DNA of 64,000 nt from Candidatus Phosphitivorax anaerolimi (GCA_001896555.1 MPOS01000033.1:1-64000), one strand, 5' to 3'. Shown: positions 43,003-54,301, counted from the first letter of the stretch. Made by a program: numbers and translations. The notes: generated from the letters alone by a model not told the origin.

Positions 43003-43938
43003 TCACCCTTGGCCACGGATTTTTTCATAGAGGCGCTCGGTGTCCTCTCGCCGGCACAGCTCGGTCCCCGGTGTCATGACCGCTGCCGTGCCCGCCGCCA
43101 CGCCGAACATGGCCGCCTCGGTGATGGAGAGGCCCCGGGTCAGGCCCAGGACCATCCCCGCGGTCATGCTGTCTCCTGCGCCCACCACGCTCACTGCCCG
43201 TACACTCGGGGCATGGATGCGCCGGCAACCCTCTCTGGTCACCAGCATGGCCCCTCCCGCACCCAGAGAAACCACCACGATCTCACTGATGCCCTTGCTG
43301 ATGAGTCCCCTCGCTGCATCAGCCAGATCGTCCTCCTCCAGGACCTCCTCTCCCGCAAGCAGGCTCAGCTCTCTACGGTTCGGCTTGATCAGATACACCG
43401 GGGATTCGACTATCCGGCACAGCGCCTCTCCAGAGGTGTCCACGACATATCTCGCGCCCAGCTTGGATGCCTTCCTGCCCAGGAGTGCATAGAAATCGAC
43501 GGGTGCTCCGGGAGGGAGACTCCCGCTTCCCACGATATATGCGGGCCTGAACGGCAGCGTATCGAGCAGGGTGAGAATCGCCCCGCACTCATCCTCTCCC
43601 ATGACAGGGCCGGGAAGGCCAAACCGGAACTGCCGGCCGCTCGTCTCCTCGCGGACGATGAAGTTCTCTCTGGTCTGTCCGGCGATTTCGACGTGCCGGA
43701 ATTCCACTCCCTCGTTCTGAAGCAGACCTCTCAGCAGCTTTCCGTAGTGCTGACCCGCGGGAAAGAAGGCCAGGGATTCTCCCCCCAGCTTTTTGATGGC
43801 CCGCGACACATTGATGCCGCCGCCCCCGGGCTCATGGGACGGTTCCGAGCACCGCATCTTGTGATCCGCCATGACCTGCGACACCTGGGCGCTCGTGTCG
43901 ATGCTCGGATTGAGAGTGACAGTCACTACTTCCGCCAT
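43003..43938 (-). CDS. pfkB: PfkB-family sugar kinase (6-phosphofructokinase 2 / 1-phosphofructokinase type)
   Basis: A 311-residue ribokinase-fold kinase. The N-terminus VTVTLNPSIDTSAQV and GGGGINVSRAIKKLGG are typical of the phosphofructokinase/tagatose-6-phosphate kinase subgroup. The ATP site and catalytic Asp lie in SVVGAGDSMTAGMVLG. It most likely phosphorylates fructose-6-phosphate (Pfk-2) or fructose-1-phosphate. The gene follows the N-ATPase operon by 121 bases and precedes the lactate dehydrogenase gene, so it could give glycolytic ATP. Substrate cannot be decided from sequence alone. Confidence 0.9.
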   Translation of the reverse strand: MAEVVTVTLNPSIDTSAQVSQVMADHKMRCSEPSHEPGGGGINVSRAIKKLGGESLAFFPAGQHYGKLLRGLLQNEGVEFRHVEIAGQTRENFIVREETSGRQFRFGLPGPVMGEDECGAILTLLDTLPFRPAYIVGSGSLPPGAPVDFYALLGRKASKLGARYVVDTSGEALCRIVESPVYLIKPNRRELSLLAGEEVLEEDDLADAARGLISKGISEIVVVSLGAGGAMLVTREGCRRIHAPSVRAVSVVGAGDSMTAGMVLGLTRGLSITEAAMFGVAAGTAAVMTPGTELCRREDTERLYEKIRGQG

Positions 43939-44059
43939 GGTAACCTCCTACCGGCCTCTCTCGCCGGCGCCCCCTCAGTCCGGAAGGCTGCCCAACGGGC
44001 AACACCCCGAAAAGGTGATCTGCGTGATCGTGCTTAAAGGGGCGAAAGTTCCGAATTTT

Positions 44060-44950
44060 TCATGATCTTCCCTTCTTCAGGGCATTGAACCCCGCCACCA
44101 CCTCCAGCAGCTCCTCGGTGATACTGGTCTGGCGCAGTTGCTGGTACTGGTTTTTCAGCTCGTCGATCTTTTCCCTGATGTTCCTCTCCGCCCCCTGCAT
44201 GGCGGCGAGCCTGGCCGCGTTCTCGCTCGCCAGGGACTCGGCAAAGGCCTGGAAGACAAATGCAAAGAGGTAATGCCTGACCAGCAGGGAAAAGAGGCGG
44301 CCCGCATCCATGCGGAAGGTGGGCACTCTCCTGCTGGGCCATGGGCCGCTGGTGATCTCTTTCAGCCATTTCCTGTCGAGGGGCAGCAGCCGCCTCAAGC
44401 ATGGCTCGTACGTGGCCCCGGTAAGGTGCTGATTGTATATCATCATGATCCGGGATATGGCGTGCCGGCTGTCCCAGCGGTCCATAACCGTAATGACCTG
44501 CTGCACGGATGGAGCGATATCCGCCGGAGATCCCGGGACCGGCAGGTACTCCTGGACGGCGATCCCTTCGTTTTCCAGCCTGTCGAGTGCCCGCTGGCCC
44601 ACGCAGAGTGTCAGGAGCTCACGGCGATCGACACCCTGCCTGTCCAGAGTCTGAACGGCGTGGCTCACGACCCGGTCGTTGAAGGGGCCGTTCATCCCCT
44701 GGTCTGATCCCAGCACCACCATCCCGGTCATGGGCCGGACATGTTTTCTCTGCACCCCGTTTCCCACCCGGTAGTGCCTGAGCAGGCCGCGAAATGCCAG
44801 GGCAATGCCCTGATTGTAGTGCATGAGCGACTCCTCGGCCTGCTCGTAGTCGCGAATATTCGCAGCCGCCATGGCCTTCATGGTCTTCACCACGGAAAGC
44901 AGGTCTTCCGCGGTATCATGCCTTTTCTTCAGGATCTGCATGTTCCGCAT
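44060..44950 (-). CDS. atpG: N-type ATPase gamma subunit
   Basis: A 296-residue gamma subunit, the rotating shaft of F1. N- and C-terminal helices ([20 protein letters not shown], then [32 protein letters not shown]) form the coiled coil, and the central part [14 protein letters not shown] matches the Rossmann-like domain. It is somewhat divergent from housekeeping gammas, as expected for N-ATPases. It overlaps the end of atpA by 35 bases and is the last gene of the operon. Confidence 0.9.
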   Translation of the reverse strand: MRNMQILKKRHDTAEDLLSVVKTMKAMAAANIRDYEQAEESLMHYNQGIALAFRGLLRHYRVGNGVQRKHVRPMTGMVVLGSDQGMNGPFNDRVVSHAVQTLDRQGVDRRELLTLCVGQRALDRLENEGIAVQEYLPVPGSPADIAPSVQQVITVMDRWDSRHAISRIMMIYNQHLTGATYEPCLRRLLPLDRKWLKEITSGPWPSRRVPTFRMDAGRLFSLLVRHYLFAFVFQAFAESLASENAARLAAMQGAERNIREKIDELKNQYQQLRQTSITEELLEVVAGFNALKKGRS

Positions 44951-46505
44951 GCCGGTCTCCTTTTTCCCTGGACTGAGCGAGCCTGCGGGCCATCCTGATC
45001 AGCGATTCCCAGTCCTTGTCGTTCAGTGACTGGTCCGATTCGATCTTTTCACACACATCGGGCAGTAGGTCTCTGACAGCACCCCGGATGGCCTCCTCCA
45101 CCGCGCCGACCTCATCCACAGGCACATCTTGAAACACGCCTCTGGCCATGGCCGCCAGCACGGCAATCTGCTCGCAGGCCGTCATGGTATCGTACTGCGG
45201 CTGCTTGAGTATTTCACGCACCTTTCTTCCCCGCTCCAAGGTCTTGCGCGTCTGCTCATCGAGCCGGGTGCCGATACGGGAGAAGGTCTCCAGCTCCTCG
45301 AACTGTGCATATGAAAGCCGCAGGTCGCCTGCCACCTCGCGGTATGCCTTGAGCTGGGTCTTGCCTCCCACCCGGGAAACCGATCTGCCCACATCTACCG
45401 CCGGGAGCTGGCCCCGGTGGAAGAGCTCGGGCGAGAGGTAGAGTTGCCCGTCGGTGATGGAGATGAGGTTGGTGGGAATATAGGCGGATATGTTTTGCGC
45501 CTGGGTTTCCACGATGGGCAGCGCGGTGAGCGAACCTCCTCCCAGCTCATCCTTGAGGTGTGCGCTGCGCTCCAGGAGCCGTGAGTGGATGTAGAAAATA
45601 TCGCCCGGAAACGCCTCTCTGCCCGGCGGGCGTTTCAGGAGAAGCGAGATCTCACGGTAGACGCGGGCATGCCGGGTGAGATCGTCATAAATGATCAGCA
45701 CGTCGCGGCCGTTATCGAGGAAATACTCGGCCACCGTGGTGGCGCTGTAGGGAGCGATGTACTGGAGACCGGGAGGGTCTTCGCCGCTGGCCGCCATCAC
45801 GATACTGTATTCCATGGCGCCCCTGCTCCTGAGATCTGCGATCACCCTGGCGACGGTGGAGATCTCCTTGCCCACGGAGCAGTAGATGCAGATGACATCC
45901 CGCCCCTTCTGGTTGATGATGGTGTCCACGGCAATGGCGGTTTTCCCCGTCTGCCGGTCTCCCACGATGAGCTCGCGCTGGCCTTTGCCGATGGGGATCA
46001 AGGCATCGATCACCTTGATCCCGGTACGGAGCTGTTCCACCACCGGGAGCCGTGCCATGATATCGGGCGCCTGCCGCTCGATCCACCGGTGCTCGGTCCC
46101 CTGGACCGGACCCAGGCTGTCGAGGGGCCTGCACAAGGGGTCCAGCACCCGGCCTATGAGGCTCTCTCCCACGGGGATCTCCAGCACCCTGTCGGTCCGA
46201 TGCACCTCGGTGCCCGACATGAGCCCGGTGCTCTCATCCAGGAGCACGATGCCTACTTCATCTACGCCGATATCGAAGGCGATCCCTCTCAGGCCGCCTG
46301 GAAAGATGATCAGCTCGTCTGCGTGGACGCCGGGAAGGCCGGTCACCCGTGCAATGCCCTGTTCCACATGCACCAGGGTCCCGGTCTCCCGCATGCGGAT
46401 CCGGAAGTGGAGATGTTGCAGCACCTCCCCGGTCAGAGAGGATGTGCCCTGAAGGGATTTCATGACCTCGGCCGCAGGATCGCTGATAGCGGTATCTTCA
46501 GACAT
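44916..46505 (-). CDS. atpA: N-type ATPase alpha subunit
   Basis: A 529-residue alpha subunit. The Walker A motif is GDRQTGKT (182-189); FIYVD-like Walker B and the signature regions [15 protein letters not shown] and [14 protein letters not shown] are intact. It is the non-catalytic nucleotide-binding subunit of the F1 hexamer. ATG 46505 is preferred (GGAGG six bases upstream); its start overlaps the atpF stop by eight bases. Position after atpF and before atpG matches the N-ATPase order. Confidence 0.95.
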   Translation of the reverse strand: MSEDTAISDPAAEVMKSLQGTSSLTGEVLQHLHFRIRMRETGTLVHVEQGIARVTGLPGVHADELIIFPGGLRGIAFDIGVDEVGIVLLDESTGLMSGTEVHRTDRVLEIPVGESLIGRVLDPLCRPLDSLGPVQGTEHRWIERQAPDIMARLPVVEQLRTGIKVIDALIPIGKGQRELIVGDRQTGKTAIAVDTIINQKGRDVICIYCSVGKEISTVARVIADLRSRGAMEYSIVMAASGEDPPGLQYIAPYSATTVAEYFLDNGRDVLIIYDDLTRHARVYREISLLLKRPPGREAFPGDIFYIHSRLLERSAHLKDELGGGSLTALPIVETQAQNISAYIPTNLISITDGQLYLSPELFHRGQLPAVDVGRSVSRVGGKTQLKAYREVAGDLRLSYAQFEELETFSRIGTRLDEQTRKTLERGRKVREILKQPQYDTMTACEQIAVLAAMARGVFQDVPVDEVGAVEEAIRGAVRDLLPDVCEKIESDQSLNDKDWESLIRMARRLAQSREKGDRHAEHADPEEKA

Positions 46506-47286
46506 GCGCATCCTCCCCGGGCCTGCCGAAGGCACCCCGGATGGCGGTTGCGACCCGTTCCTCCACATCGGTCAGGAAGTCTGCGGCGCTCCAACTCACC
46601 GTGTAGTCGTCGACCTTCATCTCGATCCCGAGTACGAGTGCGGGTTCATGCCGATATTCAACAGGCGATGCAACGGTGAATTCCTCTTTCACCACGATGG
46701 AGATTTTCTCCTGAAGGGCGCGGCCGAGCACGAACGAGCTTCGGATCGTTATCGTGTTTTTTCCTTCCCGTACGGCCTGAGTAAGCTTGTCCTTTCGATC
46801 CCGGGGGAGATCCCTGATGCGGGAGATGAATACGTTCACAATCCCCTGCTCAACCTCTGCGGTAGAAAGCTCTGAGAGCACGCGCCTAGAGATTCTCGCA
46901 GCATCTTCCAGGCTCATGAGCCTCAAATCCCTGGCAAGCTCGTGCTTCTTCTCTTTGAGTGATCTCAATATGCGCTCCCGCTCCTTCCCGGCCTCTTCCT
47001 TCACCTGTTGAAGGAGCTGCCTGCGCTTGTCCGCCGCCTCCCGTGATGCCTCTTTCATCAGCTCGTCCCTTTGTTCTTCCCACGCGAGTATTTCCACCCG
47101 GCACGATTCCAGCTCCCTGGCTGCCTGCTCCTGTTTTTTTCTGGCATCCTCCAGGCTCGATTCAATCTGTGCCTTGCGTTCTCGCATGGCGGATCTGATC
47201 CTGCCGAAGAGGAAAAACCGCAGCAGGGCCACCAGGATGAGGAAATTGATGATCTGGGCAATGACGGTAAACCAGTCGATGATCAA
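46498..47286 (-). CDS. atpF: N-type ATPase b subunit with delta-like C-terminal domain
   Basis: A 262-residue b subunit, about 100 residues longer than a standard b. One N-terminal transmembrane helix ([20 protein letters not shown]) leads to a long charged coiled coil (about 30-150). The C-terminal 90 residues ([20 protein letters not shown] and [17 protein letters not shown]) resemble the C-terminal part of the delta subunit. The operon has no delta gene, and the extension probably takes its place in the stator, as described for N-ATPases. It lies 11 bases after atpE. Confidence 0.9.
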   Translation of the reverse strand: MIIDWFTVIAQIINFLILVALLRFFLFGRIRSAMRERKAQIESSLEDARKKQEQAARELESCRVEILAWEEQRDELMKEASREAADKRRQLLQQVKEEAGKERERILRSLKEKKHELARDLRLMSLEDAARISRRVLSELSTAEVEQGIVNVFISRIRDLPRDRKDKLTQAVREGKNTITIRSSFVLGRALQEKISIVVKEEFTVASPVEYRHEPALVLGIEMKVDDYTVSWSAADFLTDVEERVATAIRGAFGRPGEDAHV

Positions 47287-47297
47287 GGTCTTTCTCC

Positions 47298-47567
47298 TTA
47301 CCGGGAAAGGGCATAGTTCCAGAAGGGATTCGCAAAGATCAGGATCATGGCGACCACCAGGCAGTAGATGGCGGTGGATTCGATCATGGCCAGGCCCACG
47401 AACAGGGTCCGGCTGATGGTGCCCGACTCGTCTGGCTGCTGAGCGATGGCGGTAAGTGAGCTTGCCACGGCCTTTCCCTCACCCAGGGCGCAGCCTATGG
47501 ACCCGATAGAGATGGTAACCCCTGCGGTAAGGATCGATATCATTCCGATTAAGCTGATCACATCCAT
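47298..47567 (-). CDS. atpE: N-type ATPase c subunit (predicted Na+-binding)
   Basis: An 89-residue two-helix proteolipid. The ion site fits the sodium type: E30 in GEGKAV, and E63, S64, T65 and Y68 in LAMIESTAIY line up, with a constant offset of two, with Gln32, Glu65, Ser66, Thr67 and Tyr70 of Ilyobacter tartaricus. Glu instead of Gln at the first position is the two-carboxylate signature of N-ATPases. The ring size cannot be told. The ATG 47567 follows AAGGAG; the longer frame upstream is not membrane-like. Confidence 0.95.
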   Translation of the reverse strand: MDVISLIGMISILTAGVTISIGSIGCALGEGKAVASSLTAIAQQPDESGTISRTLFVGLAMIESTAIYCLVVAMILIFANPFWNYALSR

Positions 47568-47616
47568 AATACACGCTCTCCTTTTTCTCTGGAAAAGGCG
47601 GACCGATGCGACGCTG

Positions 47617-48318
47617 TCAGCCTTCTCCCAGTTCATACTGCACGCGGGTAGCCGAGGTGATGTACACCATGGCCAGCACGGCAAAGATATAGGCCTGAAT
47701 GAAGCCGGTCAGAAGCTCCAGCAGGTGCATGAACACCGGGAACACCAGGGGAATGACGGCCATAAGGATTGCGGCGATCTTGTTTGCCGACATGATATTG
47801 CCGAAGAGACGGACGGCCAGCGCCAGGGTTCGGGTGAACTCGCTGACAATGTTGAAGGGAAGCATGAAAAGGGTGGGGGATGAGTAGAGCTTGAGATACT
47901 GCACCAGGCCCTCTGTTACGATCCCGTAGACGGGAACGGCGACGAACACACACAATGCCAAGGCAGAGGTGGTTGCCAGGGAACCGGTGGGCGGGACGTA
48001 TCCGGGAATGACCGCGAACAGGTTGGAAACTGCGATGAAGAGAAAGAGCGTGCCGATGAAGTCCAAATACTTGCCCGCACGCTGCTGGGAGATGTCTTCT
48101 ATCTGGTTTGATGCGATCTCGATGACTGCTTCGAGAAAGTTCTGCCACGGGCTCAAATCTTTTCCCGGCCGAATGCGGCGGGTGGCGAGCAAGGAAACCG
48201 CCAGCAGGATGCCCATGGTGATCCAGGTGAAGACGATGGTCAGGTTGAGCTTGATCCACCCCATTTGCCAGAAAATGACGGCATCGGGCGTGATATCGGC
48301 CAGATCCATGAATTCCAT
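47617..48318 (-). CDS. atpB: N-type ATPase a subunit
   Basis: A 233-residue, five- to six-helix membrane subunit that forms the ion channels next to the c ring. The essential arginine is R170 in LALAVRLFGNIMSANK. Short and with few extra-cytoplasmic loops, as in N-ATPase a subunits. ATG 48318 has AGGAGG six bases upstream. It is followed by atpE after 49 bases and preceded by atpQ with 35 bases between. Confidence 0.93.
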   Translation of the reverse strand: MEFMDLADITPDAVIFWQMGWIKLNLTIVFTWITMGILLAVSLLATRRIRPGKDLSPWQNFLEAVIEIASNQIEDISQQRAGKYLDFIGTLFLFIAVSNLFAVIPGYVPPTGSLATTSALALCVFVAVPVYGIVTEGLVQYLKLYSSPTLFMLPFNIVSEFTRTLALAVRLFGNIMSANKIAAILMAVIPLVFPVFMHLLELLTGFIQAYIFAVLAMVYITSATRVQYELGEG

Positions 48319-48353
48319 TCGCTTCCTCCTGTTCCTTCAGTCCTGAAAGCACC

Positions 48354-48681
48354 TTAAAGATCGTGTGTACGTCTCCTTCTTCCCCGGATACCGAGCATGG
48401 TTCTCACCCAGTACCAGGCATTCAGACAGCCCAGGATCACCCCGATGAAGAGCATCATCAGCGTCCATGAATACTGGCTGGGCCACCGGGAATCGATCCA
48501 TACCCCAAGGGCGATCCCCATGAGTGTGGGGATGGCGATGGACCATCCCACCAGTCCGAACATGCCAAGGCCGAAAATCAGGCTTGCCTTGCCGGGGCGC
48601 TTGCCCTTCTCCCTCCTGATTCCCTTGGTGCGGACATGGCGGGCGAACTCTTCGTCCCGCCTCCGTCTGTCTTCCTGAAAA

Positions 48682-48689
<8 letters not shown>
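48354..48689 (-). CDS. atpQ: N-ATPase accessory protein AtpQ (AtpI/gene 1 family)
   Basis: A 111-residue protein: a basic, soluble N-terminus of about 45 residues, then two transmembrane helices (ASLIFGLGMFGLVGWSIAIP and SWTLMMLFIGVILGCLNAWY) with GIALGVWIDSRWP between them. This is the AtpQ/AtpI layout thought to help c-ring assembly or magnesium handling. It overlaps the end of atpC by eight bases. The usual next gene, atpR, is absent: the next frame is atpB after 35 bases. Confidence 0.85.
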
Positions 48690-50635
<1,946 letters not shown>

Positions 50636-50758
50636 TCATCGGGCAGGGCCTCTCAATACCGGCCGGGCAAAGCTGCGGTATGCACGACTCATGGCGGCAA
50701 AGCCTCAGAGGTGACACTGATCCCCATGCCTTGTTAGGGTTTCGATCATCTCACCCGA

Positions 50759-51229
50759 TCAGGTCCCTTCTCTTTTTTCCCCTTCTCCCCGCTCGGCCTG
50801 GATAACGAGCACGGGCCGGTCTGCATACCTCACTACCTTTTCCGTGACCGAGCCGAAGAGTGTAAGCCTCCATCCCGTTTCTCCATGGGTCGATATCACC
50901 ACCATGTCCGCACCGGTTTCACTTGCACTTCTCACAATCGTCCGGGCGGGATCACCCAGGGCGACCAGAGGCTCGACGGAAATTCCCTGGGGGAACCGGT
51001 GGGAAATCAGCGTGTGCAGATGTCCCATGGCGGCGTCACGGAGTGTCCGGGAATAGACGGACACATCCAGTGCCGGCACATCGTAGGCAAACAGGGGAAT
51101 GGGCGGGATGACGTGCAGGAGCACGATGTGGGCGCGGTACTGCTCCGCAAACTCCCCGGCCACGCCGAAGGCGCTGTAGGACGCCTCGCTGAAGTCGGTC
51201 GGAACGAGTAGCCGTTTCAATGGGAGCAT
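50759..51229 (-). CDS. Universal stress protein (UspA family)
   Basis: A 156-residue single Usp domain. It begins KRLLVPTDFSEASYSAFGVA and carries the ATP-binding Gly motif STHGETGWRLTLFGSVTEKV (G-x2-G-x9-G-S/T). Such proteins bind ATP and help cells survive energy or redox stress. AGGGAGG is about 11 bases before ATG 51229. It lies between the sigma-factor gene and the N-ATPase operon on the same strand. Confidence 0.93.
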   Translation of the reverse strand: MLPLKRLLVPTDFSEASYSAFGVAGEFAEQYRAHIVLLHVIPPIPLFAYDVPALDVSVYSRTLRDAAMGHLHTLISHRFPQGISVEPLVALGDPARTIVRSASETGADMVVISTHGETGWRLTLFGSVTEKVVRYADRPVLVIQAERGEGEKREGT

Positions 51230-51323
51230 AACGGGACATACCTCCCTTTTTCATGGGTCACCCCGTATCATACGGACATGCCGGGAAACGCCGGCTCCTC
51301 ACCCATCCCCCTTGGGTGCATCG

Positions 51324-52091
51324 TTATTGTCCCGCCAGCCTGCAGGCCTTTTCGCTGCTGCCGCCCGAGATGAGATCATACGATCGTAAGGGGCTGATCT
51401 CCTGATCTTCAAGGAACTGCTTCATCTTCTGGAGCGACCTGACCTGGAGCTGCCGCACCCGTTCCTGGCTCAGACCGAGCTGAGAGCCGATCTCCATGAG
51501 GGTGACCGGAGGGTCGGAATAAAAGCGCTTGAGGATGATGAACAGCTCCCGGCGTGTCAGCATGGTGAATCCCTGCTGGAAGAGAAACGACACGTGCCGT
51601 GATATCTCCCGGTCGGAGTAAAGCGATTCCAGATCGAAATCGTCAGTGAGATAGTCCACCCACCGGTCCGTCTCGCTGGGGTCTCCTGCGATGGTCTCGT
51701 CGAGCGAGAGGAGATCCTTGGTATGCCGCAGCGTCCCCGTGCGGATTTTACTGCTCTTCCGGATAAAGTCCTTGATGGATGCCTCGATCCACCACACGGC
51801 ATAGTAGATGAAGTGCACCCCCCTGTCGGGGTCGAATCGTGTGAGGGCCTTCATGAGCCCCAGATTTCCTTCCTGGACGATCTCGAGATAGTTGTGTCCG
51901 CTGTTGAAGTATTTCTGGCTCACCTTGACGACGAATCTCAAGTTTGCATGGATGATCTTCTGCCCGGCATTCACGTCGCCCTGCTGATACTGTTTTGCCA
52001 GCTTGTACTCTTCCTCGGGCAGGAGGAGAGGATACCGTCTGATCTTTCGGAGATAAAGCTGAAGCTCGGAATAGTCATGTCTATTTGCCAT
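51324..52091 (-). CDS. Sigma-70 family factor, RpoH-like
   Basis: A 255-residue alternative sigma factor. Region 1.2/2 is clear (LYLRKIRRYPLLLPEEEYKL, ANLRFVVKVSQKYFNSGHNY, EIVQEGNLGLMKALTRFDPD, FIYYAVWWIEASIKDFIRKS) and region 4 ends with a helix-turn-helix (TLMEIGSQLGLSQERVRQLQ). Length and layout resemble sigma-32. The RpoH box after region 2.4 is not conserved: the protein reads RTGTLRHTKDLLSLDE. It may direct a stress regulon including neighbouring usp and superoxide reductase genes. No anti-sigma gene is adjacent. Confidence 0.9.
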   Translation of the reverse strand: MANRHDYSELQLYLRKIRRYPLLLPEEEYKLAKQYQQGDVNAGQKIIHANLRFVVKVSQKYFNSGHNYLEIVQEGNLGLMKALTRFDPDRGVHFIYYAVWWIEASIKDFIRKSSKIRTGTLRHTKDLLSLDETIAGDPSETDRWVDYLTDDFDLESLYSDREISRHVSFLFQQGFTMLTRRELFIILKRFYSDPPVTLMEIGSQLGLSQERVRQLQVRSLQKMKQFLEDQEISPLRSYDLISGGSSEKACRLAGQ

Positions 52092-52136
52092 AGATAAGCA
52101 CCTTTTTAATATGAGATTTTGTCGGTTCCATCATGG

Positions 52137-52382
52137 TTACCGGTTCGACCATATACCTGATCCGCACAGCGGGAGCGGGGTGCCTGCGGAGCCTCCCGTC
52201 TCCGGTGTGGATAACGACCTTCGGTACACCTCCTGAAGCGCCAGGGAGAGGTGCTCGGCAGTGATTTTCTGAATCCCCGCATATGCGTGGGCCCTTCCTA
52301 TTACGCTCAGGAGCGTTTCGAGATCCGGCCACCACGACCGCGACCTTAAGAGGAATGGGTTCGAAGATCCTTTTTCCCGCCA
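52137..52382 (-). pseudogene. Possible remnant of an AAA+ ATPase lid domain
   Basis: One minus-strand frame, bounded by stops at 52383-52385 and 52137-52139, reads PDLETLLSVIGRAHAYAGIQ then KITAEHLSLALQEVYRR. This resembles the C-terminal helical lid of AAA+ proteins such as LonB or MoxR-type ATPases. No start codon or ATPase core is found, so it is either a decayed gene end or chance. The overlapping frame with an ATG at 52383 does not look protein-like. Confidence 0.35.
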
Positions 52383-52553
52383 TCAATCTTCCGCCTTCTC
52401 AGTGCATGCAGCACAGTGCGGGTCCACCCGGACTGCCCGTTTCCCATCGTGTGTGCTCCTGTACTTTCCATGATTTTCCTGTTCGGGTAAGACAGAGACT
52501 CTTGGGGCCCTCCTTCGAGGGTTTGCCTGAAAATAGTCGCCTGTAAGGAGACA

Positions 52554-52949
52554 CTAGTGTACCTGGATCGGCCTGGTGTTTTCCCAGAGGCCGTGGATGC
52601 TGCAATAACTCGTTGCATAGATCTTCCCCGATTTCTTCAATCTGGCCGCTACAACGGCTGAGTGATCCGTGTGCGCAGGTCCCTGATCCGGCCCGGCCGC
52701 CGATTCTCCGTGCGCCGAGAACTGGATGTGCGCGAGCTGATAGGTGAACCGGTCTCCTTCCGGGAGATAGAACACTTTTATCCAGCGGATATGGTGCTCC
52801 GTGGTATTGGGATGCGGAATCTCCTTGCCGATGGAAACCCTGATCTCGAATGTGCCGTCTTTCTGAACGGAATCAGGACATTCGATGACCGGGACATGGT
52901 TCTCGGTTTTCCAGCCACTCGGCTGGAACAACCCACCAAACCGTATCAT
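52554..52949 (-). CDS. Superoxide reductase (neelaredoxin type)
   Basis: A 131-residue class II superoxide reductase. Iron ligands are H18 (ENHVP), H46 (PHPN), H52 (EHHI), C116 and H119 (YCSIHGLW). It reduces superoxide to hydrogen peroxide with electrons from rubredoxin or a similar donor. The EKHVP motif is ENHVP here: the catalytic lysine is replaced by N17. No N-terminal desulforedoxin domain is present. ATG 52949 follows AGGAGG. No rubredoxin or rubrerythrin gene lies next to it. Confidence 0.9.
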   Translation of the reverse strand: MIRFGGLFQPSGWKTENHVPVIECPDSVQKDGTFEIRVSIGKEIPHPNTTEHHIRWIKVFYLPEGDRFTYQLAHIQFSAHGESAAGPDQGPAHTDHSAVVAARLKKSGKIYATSYCSIHGLWENTRPIQVH

Positions 52950-53040
52950 TCGTCTCCTCCTTTTTTTAAGCACCCCCAAGGGCACATCTCATATGGGGCA
53001 TGCGCGCACTTGGGGTTTGCCGGCCACCTAAAAGATTTCA

Positions 53041-53307
53041 TTAATCAAACAGCTCGGGGAAGTTCTGCTCGATGTTCCGCGGATGCTTGAACCTGATCTT
53101 CCCGGATAAAAACATGTTTGCAATCGTCCTGGCGATCTGCCTGTCCTGATCCAGATCGGTTTGGGAACGACCCTGCCCGTGAAGACCGGCTGTGTCTTCA
53201 CTGTCGGTTTGCTCGACCATTGCTTCCATCAACTCGAAGAGGGTAGTGGTGATCTCGACCGTATTGCTCCTTGAACTCAGTGTACCAAAACCACTGTGTA
53301 TGCTCAT
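53041..53307 (-). CDS. Small hypothetical protein
   Basis: An 88-residue acidic, soluble protein not recognised. The N-terminus is Ser/Thr-rich, the middle (ELMEAMVEQTDSEDTAG) is acidic, and the end (IARTIANMFLSGKIRFKHPR) is likely helical. A very good ribosome site (AGGAGGAG) lies six to nine bases before ATG 53307, which supports a real gene. It precedes the superoxide reductase gene by 91 bases on the same strand and may be cotranscribed. No metal or catalytic motif is seen. Confidence 0.6.
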   Translation of the reverse strand: MSIHSGFGTLSSRSNTVEITTTLFELMEAMVEQTDSEDTAGLHGQGRSQTDLDQDRQIARTIANMFLSGKIRFKHPRNIEQNFPELFD

Positions 53308-53809
53308 TCGTAACTCCTCCTACGTATTGTCTCTGGTGATCCGGTTATCTGTCGGCTGTAACCCCGATGACTTCTCAACTGTCACCCTCTCTATTCAATT
53401 CGTGTGCCGATATTCCCTGCAGCAAAATATTATAGTAAAAATAGGGACCTACAGAATGACCAGTGAAATTTGCCTGCTGCATCCCCCTGGTATCCTGTCC
53501 TGTCATATAGGATGATTCTTTTCAGATGGGATTTTATCCGGCAGGATTTCGGAATATGACCATATCTTGCAGTGTTGTGATGGGGCGTCTCATACACGGA
53601 TTCTTATCCCCATGGAATAACAGCACATTACGAGTAAGATCCTGGACGATTGCGCCTGCGGGGAGACTTCTTTCCTGTCTCGGGGCCGCACCGGGGAGGA
53701 TAAGAGCCTCGGGTAATCAAACCCTTACATGCGAATAAGCCGAAGTCTCCCCTGCGGAGAACACCACCATACGGGCTCCGGGATTCCTGTCGGGCAGAAC
53801 AGGGCGCGG
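53308..53809. other. Low-GC intergenic region, 502 bases
   Basis: It separates the small gene at 53041-53307 from the Fis-like gene, all on the minus strand. The centre (53380-53520) is richer in AT than the surroundings, and a sigma-54-like site lies at 53395-53409. Short open frames on the plus strand (for example 53526-53738) lack ribosome sites. No gene is supported. Confidence 0.4.
53395..53409 (-). promoter_or_regulatory. Candidate sigma-54 promoter for the superoxide reductase unit
   Basis: On the minus strand CGGCAC-N5-TTGA matches five of six bases of the -24 element and TTG of the -12 element with correct spacing. It lies about 90 bases before ATG 53307. The -12 GC is replaced by GA, so the call is weak. 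Confidence 0.25.
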
Positions 53810-54052
53810 CTACATATGACGGGAGATTTCGTGCTTATGGAGAAGGGCGTATAAACGGGACCGTGAAACGCCTGAGATTTTACAGGCGCTTGTGACGTTT
53901 CCGGAGGTGCACTTCATGAGTTCCGTCAGATAGAAGCGTTCAACCTCGGCCAGGTACCGGTTGCGGACTGACCGCAGCTCGGGAAGGCCGGGAGAAGACG
54001 ACCTGCTCACCTTGGAAATGATATGGGTGAAAGTGGGCTTCTGAATATCCAT
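53810..54052 (-). CDS. Fis-type helix-turn-helix protein without receiver or AAA+ domain
   Basis: An 80-residue protein whose last 45 residues (VERFYLTELMKCTSGNVTSA, CKISGVSRSRLYALLHKHEI) form a Fis-like DNA-binding domain. It closely matches the end of the NtrC-type regulator next door (EEQYLKELMRQTKADIRAAC, RVSGLSRSRLYALLKQYEIS). It could bind the same sites and modulate the regulator. It probably arose by partial duplication. The ribosome site is weak (TTAGGT). It lies 249 bases downstream of the regulator. Confidence 0.75.
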   Translation of the reverse strand: MDIQKPTFTHIISKVSRSSSPGLPELRSVRNRYLAEVERFYLTELMKCTSGNVTSACKISGVSRSRLYALLHKHEISRHM

Positions 54053-54301
54053 GATGCCGTACCTAACAAACTATATGCCAATTCGGTCTCTATCTCTGGA
54101 GGCTGCGGCGGCAGGGCGGGGAAGAAGGCCCTTTTTCAATGATTTTGCGATTCCCTTCCCATGTGCCGGATGCACCCGGAAAAGACAGCCGGCTCTCATG
54201 TAAGGATGTCCGCCGTACAGGACATGCGAAAGAGCGGGGTCGAGGTCACCACAAAGATCGGTGAGACCTGGCCCCACTACCTGCAAGAGAAAAGAGGGTT
54301 A

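Noticed and set aside
47298-47684. Longer open frame giving a 128-residue c subunit
   Set aside because: The extra N-terminus is not membrane-like and overlaps atpB; AAGGAG fixes the start at 47567.
48337-48546. A possible hidden atpR frame inside atpQ
   Set aside because: The 69-codon frame is hydrophilic and has no transmembrane helices.
52081-52386. Minus-strand frame of about 100 codons overlapping the AAA-like fragment
   Set aside because: The product is not protein-like; the adjacent frame has the better pattern.
53526-53738. Plus-strand 70-codon frame
   Set aside because: No ribosome site, no pattern and an orientation unlike its neighbours.
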